From contig NZ_JAGPYN010000002.1 in the NCBI RefSeq assembly GCF_018069805.1, forward strand, positions 215,726 through 279,725: a DNA stretch of 64,000 nt. Reading direction: 5' to 3'. Under the pieces are notes generated by a model, which was not told the DNA's origin, made no database searches, and saw nothing but the letters and a program-made list of their open reading frames with translations. This document shows positions 30,588 through 40,375 of the stretch, one piece after another (position 1 is the first letter of the stretch; the number at the start of each line of letters is the position of its first letter). This DNA is from Pseudoalteromonas ostreae. Lineage in GTDB: Bacteria > Pseudomonadota > Gammaproteobacteria > Enterobacterales > Alteromonadaceae. The translations under genes and the position numbers were made by a program.

Positions 30588-30923
30588 TTACTTTTTAACC
30601 CATTCTCCGTTTACTTCAACAAAGTGACCCGATTGGGTTTTCTCAATCGTTTTAGCAGCTGCCAGCGCTTCTACTTGAGAAAGCGACAAGTTGTTCTTTT
30701 TAGCGAGCTTTAAATATTGTGCTCTACGTTTTGCATTAATTTCATCAACAACCGCTTTTGCCTCTGCATTTTGCACCACAAGGCCTAAATAGCCCGAGCT
30801 ATCTTCACCTACTAGCCCTTGATTTTTTGCATCATCTAACGAAATGGCCCAAGCCGAAAACGACAAACATACCGCACTTAATAAAGTAACAATGCTTAGT
30901 TTTTTATTTTTTACTATGTTCAT
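30588..30923 (-). CDS. ydbL: YdbL-like periplasmic protein (DUF1318)
   Basis: The 111-residue protein has a signal peptide ending near AWAISLDD and the DUF1318 body: AKNQGLVGEDSSGYLGLV and VDEINAKRRAQYLKLAKKNN. In E. coli YdbL modulates the YdbH-YnbE intermembrane bridge. It has a strong ribosome site (AAGGAGC) and follows ynbE by nine bases, giving the conserved order ydbH-ynbE-ydbL. Confidence 0.9.
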   Translation of the reverse strand: MNIVKNKKLSIVTLLSAVCLSFSAWAISLDDAKNQGLVGEDSSGYLGLVVQNAEAKAVVDEINAKRRAQYLKLAKKNNLSLSQVEALAAAKTIEKTQSGHFVEVNGEWVKK

Positions 30924-30932
30924 ACTTGCTCC

Positions 30933-31115
30933 TTAAAATAATTCGCTGTCATCACTAAATAAACTGTCGAGTTCTTTATCAACTTTTACGCGGATTTCAT
31001 GATCGACCTTAACATTTAAGTTAATTGTAATAGGTTCCTTGGCGGCCACCTCAACACGATGCGTACATGCACTGAGTAATCCCAATGCGGTTAATATTAC
31101 TAACCATTTAGTCAT
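30933..31115 (-). CDS. ynbE: YnbE-like outer-membrane lipoprotein
   Basis: The 60-residue lipoprotein has a signal peptide with lipobox LLSAC and a short beta-prone body, ITINLNVKVDHEIRVKVDKEL. In E. coli YnbE caps YdbH at the outer membrane, completing a bridge for phospholipid movement. The start at 31115 is preceded by AAAGGAAGTAATA and overlaps the ydbH end by eight bases; an 18-codon upstream extension is unlikely. Confidence 0.9.
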   Translation of the reverse strand: MTKWLVILTALGLLSACTHRVEVAAKEPITINLNVKVDHEIRVKVDKELDSLFSDDSELF

Positions 31116-33570
31116 TATTACTTCCTTTGGTTGAATACTCTTGTTCAACTTTTTGCGTAATTTCATCACTTAAGCGCAGTGCTCGTAATAGTGTAAACAC
31201 GTTCTCTTCATGATTATAGTTAAAATTAACTTGCTGTGCTTGCTGTTGATTATACCCTTGCAAATTAACGCCTAAGGTCATCCAGCCGTCAGGTTTTAAG
31301 TTAACACTACTTTTAATACTCTGAATATCTAAATTTTCAAGCAAGCCAAGTATAGGCCCTAACTCTTGTTGTTGAGCCTTTATCGAATTAAAAGCTGCAT
31401 TATCAATGATAAGTAATTTAGCAGCACCTTGATTAACAAGCTGCCCACCTTTAACCTCAATACCCGCTTTTGTGAAATAAACAGGCAAGTGTCCAGCTAC
31501 ATTTCCAGTTAAGCTAATACCCGATTTAGCATCAAGGGTAATGACCTTGCTAGCATCTATATTGTCAAATGTAACTAATGCTTGTTGCGGCTCTTCTGTA
31601 AGGCGATATTTATCCAGCAAGAAATGCCCTCCCATAACCTTCCCTGTAAGCTCCGTAACAGCAAGTTCATTTGCCTGTACTTGCCAAACCCCTGTTAGCT
31701 GCTTCACCACAGCACCAGCTCGTAATTCATTTAGTTCAAATGTAGAAGGCACAACATTAAGCTGCCCTGAATCATAACGACCTGTAAATTGAGTATTAAA
31801 ATGCTTAGCAAGGTAATCTGTATATAAACCACTTACACCGACTAGCTGTAAAGAGAGATCGGCCTGTTGCAGATTAATATCCCCAGCAATACGGCCACTG
31901 ACTTTACCATCTGTTAAGGTTGCAAGCGGCACAAATTGATGAAGCAGTGGGTTAAGCTTAGTAACTAACTGCTCTGAAATTATCACCTCAAATGGATGAG
32001 CTGTGCTTGTTATATTATGCGTTGCTACAAGCTCTATCCCCTCTACATATATATGATGAGATGCTTGCAGAGCACGACTTTGTAAACCTGTTGAGCTTAT
32101 GCGAATGTCGTTAAGTCGTAATTCTTCCGTTTGTAGTCTAGCTAACTTTGTTTCACTGGTTAAATCAAAAAACAATTCCCCTGCTGACAAACTTCCTGCA
32201 GCAGTTAGCTGATTCGTCAGCTGAGATAGTTTAATACTCCCCATATTAATAGTATCAATCTGGCTCGATAAGCTAGCGGTTAAGTATTGATTACTTTGTA
32301 GCTTCGCCTTAAAAGTTGCTTGGTAATTATCAATACCAATATCATTCACTTTTAATTGCCCCAGCGCTAATTGTGCTGACAATTCGAGAGCAGGCTGTGC
32401 TGCCAATATGCTATTTATTGAAAAATTCCCTTGTGCACTAATATGCTGCGCATCAACATCGATAAAATCAGGCAGCGTAGCCACTTTTAACTGATAGTTA
32501 CCATCGATATCACTGCTAACAACACTTGCGGCTATATCTAATAATGCAATATCATCACTCGAAAACGACAACGCGAATTGTGCCAATAGGGTTTCTAAAG
32601 GATTCTTTATATCAACCGCTAACTGTTTAACATTCATTAGCAGTTGTGATCCTGCCTGAAATGTAAGCTGATCTAATGTCAATTGAGTGTCTTGCACAAT
32701 GATCTTACTAGGTAAAACTAATCGCCAATTTAACGGTATTTGCCGAGTAACAAATTGCTGCTGCGCATCATCATCGATAACACCAGCTAAACTTTGTAAA
32801 CACTCATTTTTGCCATTGAGTGTTGTTATTAATTGCTGAGCATCTAGGGTCAATGTTTTTGAATTTAAGTTATAGTGACTACTGACTTTGCCACTACTTT
32901 TAATTGTCATCGAGCAGGTATTTATGACGTAAGTGAAATCAGCACCTAGCTGAGTGTCTATATCGAGTGCAATACCATCAAAAGCGAACCTATGTTGGCT
33001 AGTTAAATTAAGTCCTGCAATCGAGTTTACAGTCGCGGCCTTAACTATAGAGAGCAGTCGCTCATCAAGCTCAATATTTCCTGCCAACTTGGTATTTTTA
33101 ACGTCAACCTCAGCTTTTACATCACCAGTAACAACAAACTCATTTAACACCGGCTCATTTATGCTGATAATAAGTGGCTTTTTTAATTGAGACTGAGTGA
33201 TCACTAAACGTTTTAGATGTAACAACGGGCGACTTTGCGGTAACGCCAAAGCAAGCTTTTTAGCCACACTAGGCTCAGTCGAAGAATCGGGGGTTACCAG
33301 TATTAAATTTGCACGGTTAACCGTGATGTTTTGAGTATTGGCCGTAATATCAGCTAATTCAAGCAACTGCCCCTGATAGCCAATACATGCCCGCTGTACA
33401 TGGAGATCCAGATTGGTTGTTAACGACCAATCCAAACAATGCAGCTCAACTCCAGCTTGATGCAGTGAAGGAGCAACAAAATGCAAGGTGATCGGCATGC
33501 GAAAAATATAGCCAAGTGAAAGTACACTTAGCACTAGAATTAATACCCCCCAACCTACACGCTTAAACAT
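31108..33570 (-). CDS. ydbH: YdbH-like AsmA/TamB-family intermembrane lipid-transport protein
   Basis: The 820-residue protein has one N-terminal membrane anchor (about 7-24) and a long periplasmic beta-rich body with repeated alternating hydrophobic strands, as in the repeating beta-groove proteins YdbH, TamB and YhdP. The C-terminal dicarboxylate/AsmA-like region (about 545-800) contains GKVSGRIAGDINLQQADLSL and LKPDGWMTLGVNLQGYN. With YnbE it should span the periplasm and carry glycerophospholipid to the outer membrane. The SD AAGGATAAT precedes the ATG. A 73-bp tandem repeat lies 15 bases upstream. Confidence 0.88.
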   Translation of the reverse strand: MFKRVGWGVLILVLSVLSLGYIFRMPITLHFVAPSLHQAGVELHCLDWSLTTNLDLHVQRACIGYQGQLLELADITANTQNITVNRANLILVTPDSSTEPSVAKKLALALPQSRPLLHLKRLVITQSQLKKPLIISINEPVLNEFVVTGDVKAEVDVKNTKLAGNIELDERLLSIVKAATVNSIAGLNLTSQHRFAFDGIALDIDTQLGADFTYVINTCSMTIKSSGKVSSHYNLNSKTLTLDAQQLITTLNGKNECLQSLAGVIDDDAQQQFVTRQIPLNWRLVLPSKIIVQDTQLTLDQLTFQAGSQLLMNVKQLAVDIKNPLETLLAQFALSFSSDDIALLDIAASVVSSDIDGNYQLKVATLPDFIDVDAQHISAQGNFSINSILAAQPALELSAQLALGQLKVNDIGIDNYQATFKAKLQSNQYLTASLSSQIDTINMGSIKLSQLTNQLTAAGSLSAGELFFDLTSETKLARLQTEELRLNDIRISSTGLQSRALQASHHIYVEGIELVATHNITSTAHPFEVIISEQLVTKLNPLLHQFVPLATLTDGKVSGRIAGDINLQQADLSLQLVGVSGLYTDYLAKHFNTQFTGRYDSGQLNVVPSTFELNELRAGAVVKQLTGVWQVQANELAVTELTGKVMGGHFLLDKYRLTEEPQQALVTFDNIDASKVITLDAKSGISLTGNVAGHLPVYFTKAGIEVKGGQLVNQGAAKLLIIDNAAFNSIKAQQQELGPILGLLENLDIQSIKSSVNLKPDGWMTLGVNLQGYNQQQAQQVNFNYNHEENVFTLLRALRLSDEITQKVEQEYSTKGSNND

Positions 33571-33584
33571 ATTATCCTTAAAAT

Positions 33585-33657
33585 ACCTTTGACCTTTGAC
33601 CTTTGACCTTTGACCTTTGACCTTTGACCTTTGACCTTTGACCTTTGACCTTTGACC
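33585..33657. repeat. Tandem heptanucleotide repeat (ACCTTTG)10
   Basis: Ten perfect copies of ACCTTTG plus ACC run without a mismatch over 73 bases. On the minus strand the unit reads CAAAGGT, so each copy carries an AAAGG similar to a Shine-Dalgarno sequence. The array starts 15 bases upstream of the ydbH ATG and fills most of the 96 bases between that ATG and the purL terminator. Confidence 0.99.
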
Positions 33658-33666
33658 AGCATAAAC

Positions 33667-33693
33667 AAAAAAGGCTGCACAGTGCAGCCTTTT
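33667..33693 (-). terminator. Strong terminator after purL
   Basis: GGCTGCAC and GTGCAGCC form a perfect 8-bp GC-rich stem with a single-base loop, flanked by A6 and T4. It lies 43 bases past the purL stop codon on the minus strand and should separate purL from ydbH. Confidence 0.92.
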
Positions 33694-33735
33694 ATTCTAG
33701 TACTAGATAATGAATCTAATGTGTATAAATATAGT

Positions 33736-36700
33736 TTAACCTATATTTTTACGTGCATTGCGGAACATGCGCATCCATGGGCTATCTTCGCGCCACTCAT
33801 CTGGGTGCCACGAGTTAGCAACCGCACGGAATACACGTTCAGGGTGTGGCATCATTACTGTAGCACGGCCATCAGCTGAAGTAATACCTGTGATACCTTC
33901 TGGCGAGCCGTTCGGGTTAGCAGGGTATTGTGTTGTAGGATTACCGTAGTTATCAACAAACTTAACCGCTACAGTACCTGACTCAAGCGCTGCTTTCACT
34001 GCTGCATCATTAGCAAACTCAGCATGACCTTCACCGTGAGACACAGCGATAGGCATACGAGAGCCCGCCATACCGTTGAAGAATACCGAAGGATTCTCTT
34101 GCACTTCAACTAAGCTAAAACGTGCTTCAAAACGCTCAGATTTATTAGTGACAAAGCGTGGCCAATGCTCAGTGCCAGGGATCAACTCTTTTAATGTTGA
34201 TAACATCTGACAACCGTTACACACACCTAAACTAAATGAGTCTTGGCGCTCAAAGAAGCTTTGGAACTGCTCACGTGCCATATCATTAAATAAGATTGAT
34301 TTAGCCCAACCTTCACCAGCACCTAACACGTCACCGTAAGAGAAGCCGCCACATGCCACTAAGCCTTTAAACTCTTCCAGACTTAAACGCCCTTCAAGAA
34401 TATCGCTCATGTGTACATCAACTGCCGCAAAACCAGCACGGTTAAAAGCTGCTGCCATTTCTAAATGCGAGTTAACACCTTGCTCTCGTAAAATAGCCAT
34501 TTTAGGCTTAGCGCCTGTCGCAATATACGGCGCTGCCACATCTTCATTTAAATCGAAGTTTAGTTTAACGTTAAGACCAGGGTCTTTAACATCAAACTTG
34601 GCATCAAATTCTTGCTTAGCACAATCAGGGTTATCACGACGTGCTTGCATTTGGTAGGTGGTTTCTGCCCAAATAGTACGTAATTCAGTACGCGTGTTAC
34701 TAAGTATAGGGTTACCAGCGCGGTTAAATACCACACTGTCGTCACTGTTAAGTGTGCCAATTTCATGGCTGATTGCAGCAATGCCATGCTCAGCAAATAC
34801 TGCGTTCACAGCCTCTAAATCACTATTAGCAACTTGGATTACCGCACCGAGCTCTTCATTATAAAGTGCTTCAATGTCAGAACCTGTTAAACCATCTAAA
34901 TTAACAGTCACACCAGTATGACCCGCAAATGCCATTTCAGCCACTGTGGTAAATAAACCACCGTCTGAACGGTCATGATAAGCAAGTAACTTATTATCAG
35001 CGACTAACGCTTGCATTGCATTGTAGAAGCCTTTTAGTAATTCAGGGCTATCTACATCTGGCGTTACATCACCTAATTGCTTATAAACTTGCGCTAAACT
35101 TGATGCACCTAGTCGGTTTTTACCAGCACCTAAGTCAACCAAGATAAGTGAGGTTTCACCTTTATCTGTGCGTAGCTGCGGAGTAACCGTTTTACGTACA
35201 TCGTCAACACGACCAAACGCGGTAATAATAAGGGATAATGGTGCGGTTACTGACTTCTGCTCGCCATTCTCATCCCACTGGGTTTTCATCGACATAGAGT
35301 CTTTACCCACAGGAATGGTTAAACCAAGCGCAGGGCAAAGCTCTTCACCCACCGCTTTAACTGCTTCGTAAAGACCCGCATCTTCGCCAGGATGACCAGC
35401 TGCTGCCATCCAGTTAGCAGACAACTTAATGTTTTCAAGCGGTCCAATGTTAGCACAAGCAATATTGGTTAATGATTCAGCTACAGCCAAACGTGCTGAT
35501 GCACCGTAATTAAGCAATGCTGCTGGTGTACGCTCACCAAGAGACATTGCCTCACCGTGGTAAGTGTCATACGTTGCTGCAGTGACGGCACAGTTAGCAA
35601 CTGGCACCTGCCAAGGACCCACCATTTGGTCTCGAGCAACTAGCCCTGTTACTGAGCGGTCACCAATGGTGATCAAGAAGGTCTTTTCAGCAATCGCAGG
35701 TAAACGTAATAAACGTGCTGCCGCTTCACTTACGTCAATATTTGCACTATCCAGCGCTTTACCAATAACTTGTTGAGATTGCGCTTCACGGTGCATTTTA
35801 GGTGCTTTGCCTAATAACACATCCAGTGGTAAATCAACGGGGTTGTTAGCAAAGTGACTATCAGCAACGGTTAAATGACGCTCTTCTGTCGCTTCCCCGA
35901 TTACTGCATACTCAGCACGTTCACGCTTACAAATCGCTTCAAAACGGTCAAAGTCTTCAACCGCGACAGCAAGAACATAACGCTCTTGTGATTCATTACA
36001 CCAAATTTCGTGTGGTGCCATGCCTGGCTCATCATTTGGAATATCGCGTAGTTGGAATTTACCACCACGGCCACCATCATTTACAAGCTCAGGGAAGGCG
36101 TTAGATAAACCACCTGCGCCCACATCGTGGATGAAGGCGATTGGATTGGCATCCCCTAACTGCCAACATTTATCGATGACTTCTTGGCAACGGCGCTCCA
36201 TTTCTGGGTTTTCACGTTGCACTGAGGCAAAGTCTAAATCTTCGTTAGATTGACCTGATGCCATTGATGATGCAGCGCCGCCACCTAAACCAATGTTCAT
36301 CGCAGGGCCACCTAACGCAATCAGCTTAGCGCCAACAGGAATTTCGCCTTTTTGTACATGGTCAGTACGAATATTACCTAAACCACCTGCAAGCATAATT
36401 GGCTTGTGGTAACCACGCACCTCAAGACCATTATGACTGGTTACTTGCTCTTCATAAGTGCGGAAGTAACCGACTAAGTTTGGACGACCAAACTCATTAT
36501 TAAACGCAGCGCCACCCAATGGGCCCTCAGTCATAATATCTAATGCTGTAACGATACGAGCAGGCTTACCAAAATCAGTTTCCCACGGTTGCTCGTAACC
36601 AGGAATACGTAAGTTTGATACAGTAAAGCCAACTAAACCTGCCTTTGGCTTAGAGCCACGGCCTGTTGCACCTTCATCACGAATTTCACCACCTGAACCG

Positions 36701-37632
36701 GTAGCAGCACCAGAAAATGGTGCAATCGCAGTTGGGTGGTTATGGGTTTCAACTTTCATCAAGATTTCAATGTTCTCTTGATGATATGCATATTCACCTT
36801 CAGCATTTGGGAAGAAACGACCTGCTTTAGAGCCTTTCATTACTGCGGCATTATCTTTATAAGCTGATAATACGTTTTCAGGGTTTAGCTCGTAGGTATT
36901 TTTAATCATTTTGAACAGCGATTTAGGCTGAACTACACCATCGATGGTCCAATCTGCATTAAAGATTTTATGACGACAATGCTCTGAGTTTGCTTGTGCA
37001 AACATAAATAATTCGATGTCGTTCGGGTTACGCCCTAACTTTTGGAAGTTTTCTACCAAGTAATCAATTTCGTCATCTGCAAGGGCAAAACCTTGCTCAA
37101 CGTTTGCAGTTGCTAACGCTTCACGACCGCCGGCTAAAATGTCAACTGATGACATTTGATTCGGTGTATCTGTACGGAATAACGTCGCAGCGTCGTCCAT
37201 TGCGCTGTGCGTTGCTTCGGTCATGCGGTCATGTAATAAGGCTGCAACTTGATTTAATTGCTCAGCATTTAAGTCGCCTTCAACATAGTAAGCAATGCCA
37301 CGCTCAACACGATGTACTTGAGTTAAACCACAATTATGTGCAATATCCGTCGCTTTTGAAGCCCATGGCGAGATTGTGCCAGGACGAGGCGTGACTAACA
37401 CCAAAGTACCTGCAGGTGTATGTTCGGCAATCGTTGGACCATAGGTAAGTAACTTCTCAAGCTTAGTTTGCTCATCACTTGACAGCTGTGTAGTTAGATC
37501 TGCAAAGTGTGCATACTCAGCGTATACATTAGTGACTGGAAGTTGCGCCTGTTGGCAACGGGCTAAAATTTTCTGAACTCTAAAATCGGAAAGTGCTGGT
37601 GCACCACGAAGGATCAACATAGGTATTTTCAT
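33736..37632 (-). CDS. purL: Phosphoribosylformylglycinamidine synthase
   Basis: PurL converts FGAR and glutamine to FGAM in purine synthesis. The 1298-residue length matches the large single-chain gammaproteobacterial enzyme. Visible regions are the N-terminal domain, the ATP-binding segment with [20 protein letters not shown] and [13 protein letters not shown], and a C-terminal class I glutamine amidotransferase domain with the nucleophile in [11 protein letters not shown] and the catalytic His in [10 protein letters not shown]. The start may be Met1 or Met5 (37620), since neither has a strong ribosome site. It diverges from mltF across 241 bases. Confidence 0.97.
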   Translation of the reverse strand: MKIPMLILRGAPALSDFRVQKILARCQQAQLPVTNVYAEYAHFADLTTQLSSDEQTKLEKLLTYGPTIAEHTPAGTLVLVTPRPGTISPWASKATDIAHNCGLTQVHRVERGIAYYVEGDLNAEQLNQVAALLHDRMTEATHSAMDDAATLFRTDTPNQMSSVDILAGGREALATANVEQGFALADDEIDYLVENFQKLGRNPNDIELFMFAQANSEHCRHKIFNADWTIDGVVQPKSLFKMIKNTYELNPENVLSAYKDNAAVMKGSKAGRFFPNAEGEYAYHQENIEILMKVETHNHPTAIAPFSGAATGSGGEIRDEGATGRGSKPKAGLVGFTVSNLRIPGYEQPWETDFGKPARIVTALDIMTEGPLGGAAFNNEFGRPNLVGYFRTYEEQVTSHNGLEVRGYHKPIMLAGGLGNIRTDHVQKGEIPVGAKLIALGGPAMNIGLGGGAASSMASGQSNEDLDFASVQRENPEMERRCQEVIDKCWQLGDANPIAFIHDVGAGGLSNAFPELVNDGGRGGKFQLRDIPNDEPGMAPHEIWCNESQERYVLAVAVEDFDRFEAICKRERAEYAVIGEATEERHLTVADSHFANNPVDLPLDVLLGKAPKMHREAQSQQVIGKALDSANIDVSEAAARLLRLPAIAEKTFLITIGDRSVTGLVARDQMVGPWQVPVANCAVTAATYDTYHGEAMSLGERTPAALLNYGASARLAVAESLTNIACANIGPLENIKLSANWMAAAGHPGEDAGLYEAVKAVGEELCPALGLTIPVGKDSMSMKTQWDENGEQKSVTAPLSLIITAFGRVDDVRKTVTPQLRTDKGETSLILVDLGAGKNRLGASSLAQVYKQLGDVTPDVDSPELLKGFYNAMQALVADNKLLAYHDRSDGGLFTTVAEMAFAGHTGVTVNLDGLTGSDIEALYNEELGAVIQVANSDLEAVNAVFAEHGIAAISHEIGTLNSDDSVVFNRAGNPILSNTRTELRTIWAETTYQMQARRDNPDCAKQEFDAKFDVKDPGLNVKLNFDLNEDVAAPYIATGAKPKMAILREQGVNSHLEMAAAFNRAGFAAVDVHMSDILEGRLSLEEFKGLVACGGFSYGDVLGAGEGWAKSILFNDMAREQFQSFFERQDSFSLGVCNGCQMLSTLKELIPGTEHWPRFVTNKSERFEARFSLVEVQENPSVFFNGMAGSRMPIAVSHGEGHAEFANDAAVKAALESGTVAVKFVDNYGNPTTQYPANPNGSPEGITGITSADGRATVMMPHPERVFRAVANSWHPDEWREDSPWMRMFRNARKNIG

Positions 37633-37873
37633 CCGGGGTTAGGGATTGAACGATATTTTAGGCGGGTATTATATACTCAAGTAACTCGGAAATACAGGTT
37701 AAGCAGGGAATTAAAATTGCGGCAAGAGCGCTATAAGTTAGCATCGTTTATTACTAATAATACCTAGTGGTAGATGAAATATAAAACACAGTAAAGTCAT
37801 CTGTGACAAATCGCCAAGTGACGTCATCGCAAAGTTTTGATATAAGAGTGTAATAGCATTCAAGGGGCACAGT

Positions 37874-39394
37874 ATGTTTAAACAAAAGCTAATAACAATC
37901 ATTACGTTAGTAATGCTTTTGTGTGCCTGCGATATGCAACAGCAGCAATCTCAACTTAGCCAAATAAAAACTCAAAACAAAATCAGAGTAGGTACGTTAG
38001 CTGGCGCAAGTAATTATTATCAAGCAGTGCAAGGTGAGCAAGGATTTGAATATGAGTTAGCCCAAGAGTTTGCAGATCATCTTGGGGTTGAACTTGAGAT
38101 GGTGCCCTTTTTTAACTTATCCGATATGTTTTCACGCTTAGATAGCGGCGATTTAGACTTAATCGCTTCTGGGCTAAGTTACGATAAAGTACGCGCTCAA
38201 AGCTACCGGTTTGGTCCAACTTATCGCATCATTAGTCAAAAACTTGTGTACAAACAAGGCCGAGTTCGCCCTCGTGATTTTGATGATTTAACAGGCAATT
38301 TAACTGTACTTGCCAAAAGCAGCCACTCTTTAGCCCTGCAACAAATTAAACAAACGCACCCCAATTTAAATTGGCGCGAAACAGAAGCTCTCGACGAGGA
38401 AGAGCTATTACAAGCAGTGATCGATGGTGAAATTGATTACACTCTTGCCGACTCGCATACTCTATCGCTGTTTCGTCGCTATCACCCTAATCTTAGTATT
38501 GGTTTTTCTGTCACTCGTAACGATCCCATTGCTTGGCTGCTGCGCAAAAATGGCGACGATTCGTTATATGCGTTAATGGTGCCGTTTTTTGGTGAAGTAA
38601 AACAAAGTAATCAGCTTTATGTACTTGAAGAGAAATATTTTGGCCATGTCCGCCAATTTAACTACGTTAATACCCTTGCCTATATTGAAGCAATTAAAGA
38701 AACACTGCCAAAATATCAACCTTGGTTTGAGCAATATGCAGGTAGCCTAGATTGGCGATTACTTGCCGCTTTAAGTTATCAAGAATCAATGTGGAATCCG
38801 CGAGCAAAATCTCCCACAGGAGTACGTGGTATTATGATGCTCACCCGTGATACAGCAAAGCAGGTAGGCGTAACTAATCGTCTTGCCCCTGAGCAAAATA
38901 TCAAAGGCGGCGCAGAATATTTGACGAAGCTAGAAAAACGAATTCCCGACCGCGTTCCTCAGCCAGATCGTACTTGGCTGGCTTTAGCATCCTATAATAT
39001 TGGTTGGGGTCATGTGAACGATGCTCGTATTATTACCGAGCAGCAAGGTGCCAGCCCTGATAAATGGGCTGATGTGAAAAAACGCTTACCGCTATTAATC
39101 AAAAAACGTTACTACCGTAAAACCAAGTATGGCTATTCGCGCGGTGACGTTGCAGTCAAGTATGTGGATAATATTCGTCGTTACTACGATGCACTAGTTT
39201 GGTTAGATGAAAATGACGCGATCAGCACACCGGCTACTGAACCCGATGAGGCTGAGCAAATAGATCAACCTACTACCCAAGCTGCTGAGATTAACAATCC
39301 AAAGCCTGCCACAATACAAACCACGGTCTCCCCAACAAAAGATGACAGTATCGATGAGCAAGCACCGCAAAAAAAAGATAACAGCGAACAATAA
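37874..39394 (+). CDS. mltF: Membrane-bound lytic transglycosylase F
   Basis: MltF cleaves peptidoglycan glycan strands to anhydromuropeptides at the outer membrane. The 506-residue lipoprotein has a lipobox LLCAC near residue 19, a periplasmic solute-binding-like domain (about 35-265) and a C-terminal SLT domain with the catalytic Glu in LAALSYQESMWNPRAKSPTGVRG and the ASYNIGWGHVNDARI segment. The acidic, Thr/Pro-rich tail after about 455 looks disordered. It is divergent from purL. Confidence 0.95.
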   Translation: MFKQKLITIITLVMLLCACDMQQQQSQLSQIKTQNKIRVGTLAGASNYYQAVQGEQGFEYELAQEFADHLGVELEMVPFFNLSDMFSRLDSGDLDLIASGLSYDKVRAQSYRFGPTYRIISQKLVYKQGRVRPRDFDDLTGNLTVLAKSSHSLALQQIKQTHPNLNWRETEALDEEELLQAVIDGEIDYTLADSHTLSLFRRYHPNLSIGFSVTRNDPIAWLLRKNGDDSLYALMVPFFGEVKQSNQLYVLEEKYFGHVRQFNYVNTLAYIEAIKETLPKYQPWFEQYAGSLDWRLLAALSYQESMWNPRAKSPTGVRGIMMLTRDTAKQVGVTNRLAPEQNIKGGAEYLTKLEKRIPDRVPQPDRTWLALASYNIGWGHVNDARIITEQQGASPDKWADVKKRLPLLIKKRYYRKTKYGYSRGDVAVKYVDNIRRYYDALVWLDENDAISTPATEPDEAEQIDQPTTQAAEINNPKPATIQTTVSPTKDDSIDEQAPQKKDNSEQ

Positions 39395-39480
39395 AAATAA
39401 CTTTAAATGCGATAGGTACGCGCAAACTAAAATATTTATTTACTTGTCATCAAATGATCACTAATGTGTAGTATCAAGTA

Positions 39481-39486
39481 TATAAT
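39481..39486 (+). promoter_or_regulatory. Possible -10 element before the 55-residue gene
   Basis: A perfect TATAAT lies 43 bases before the start of the small basic gene, within the 134-bp gap after mltF. No convincing -35 hexamer is at the right spacing; TTGTCA at 39444-39449 is too far. Offered as weak support for a separate promoter. Confidence 0.3.
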
Positions 39487-39528
39487 TAACTTATATCTTT
39501 TCTCACTCTCACATTTTCAGGAGAAACC

Positions 39529-39696
39529 ATGCTGAAACGTCGGCGTACACATTCGTTCAAACGAAATGTTATTTATTCATCATCTACCCGTCGCAGAATA
39601 ATGCTGCGTAATTTACATAGAAAAGTAATTTGGCGTCGCAGAATGTTTGCAATGCAACAAATGGCAGAGTTAAGCATTGCAGCACCTGCAGGTTAA
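39529..39696 (+). CDS. Small arginine-rich protein, 55 residues
   Basis: This short frame begins with ATG behind an excellent ribosome site (AGGAGAAACC) and encodes a strongly basic protein: RRR clusters at residues 4-6, 21-23 and 36-38, and a small neutral tail ending SIAAPAG. The stop codon overlaps the tadA stop on the opposite strand. The beginning, LKRRRTHSF, resembles the LKRKRTHGF segment of ribosomal protein L34, followed by more Arg-rich sequence, but the L34 N-terminal MKRTFQPS is missing. No family is recognised with confidence. Nucleic-acid or ribosome binding is a guess from the charge. Confidence 0.65.
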   Translation: MLKRRRTHSFKRNVIYSSSTRRRIMLRNLHRKVIWRRRMFAMQQMAELSIAAPAG

Positions 39697-40196
39697 GCCT
39701 TTAGGTCACGCAAAGCTTTCTTTGCAGCTTTTATTTCTTGACGGCGGCGTTTAAAAAAATCAGAAATAGTTTGCCCACATAACTCACCTAGTATTCCGGC
39801 CTCAACTTCAACCTGATGGTTTAACCTAGGATCTTGTAATAGATTCATAATAGAGCCTGCTGATCCTGTTTTTTCATCCGCAGCACCAAACACTAAACGT
39901 TTGATACGACTGTGTACTAGCAAACCGGCGCACATAGAGCATGGCTCCAACGTGACGTATAAAGTACAATCAATCAAGCGGTAATTATTAACGACCTTGC
40001 CACCTTCGCGTATCGCAATCATCTCTGCATGAGCAGAAGGATCGTTATCGGTAATCGAACGATTGTAGCCAGCTGCAATCAACTGATTATCTTTGACCAG
40101 CACAGCACCGACTGGAATTTCATTCAACTGCTCCGCTTTTTTTGCATACTCTAAAGCTTGCGCCATCCAATATTGATCGTTCAATTGTTCACTCAT
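39693..40196 (-). CDS. tadA: tRNA-specific adenosine deaminase
   Basis: TadA converts A34 to inosine in tRNA-Arg(ACG). The 167-residue protein has the zinc-deaminase motifs SAHAEMIAIREGG with the catalytic Glu and LEPCSMCAGLLVHSRI, plus GAADEKTGSAGS. The start fits E. coli TadA. A highly basic C-terminus (KRRRQEIKAAKKALRDLK) is usual for bacterial TadA and helps bind tRNA. Confidence 0.96.
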   Translation of the reverse strand: MSEQLNDQYWMAQALEYAKKAEQLNEIPVGAVLVKDNQLIAAGYNRSITDNDPSAHAEMIAIREGGKVVNNYRLIDCTLYVTLEPCSMCAGLLVHSRIKRLVFGAADEKTGSAGSIMNLLQDPRLNHQVEVEAGILGELCGQTISDFFKRRRQEIKAAKKALRDLKA

Positions 40197-40375
40197 TGAC
40201 TTAATCTTTAACTAATTATTGTTTAATTATACTCACTTAGGCCATTAAAACGCTAAATATACTGATTAGTGATAAAAATAAAACAAATTAAAACAGCTTT
40301 AACATGGCTCACCCCGTGCGATTTACGATATAATCTCTCGCTTTTTTTATTTAGCTCACAACACACGGGTAGCAA

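Noticed and set aside
33585..33657. Possible CRISPR array
   Set aside because: The 7-base units are contiguous with no spacers, so it is a simple tandem repeat.
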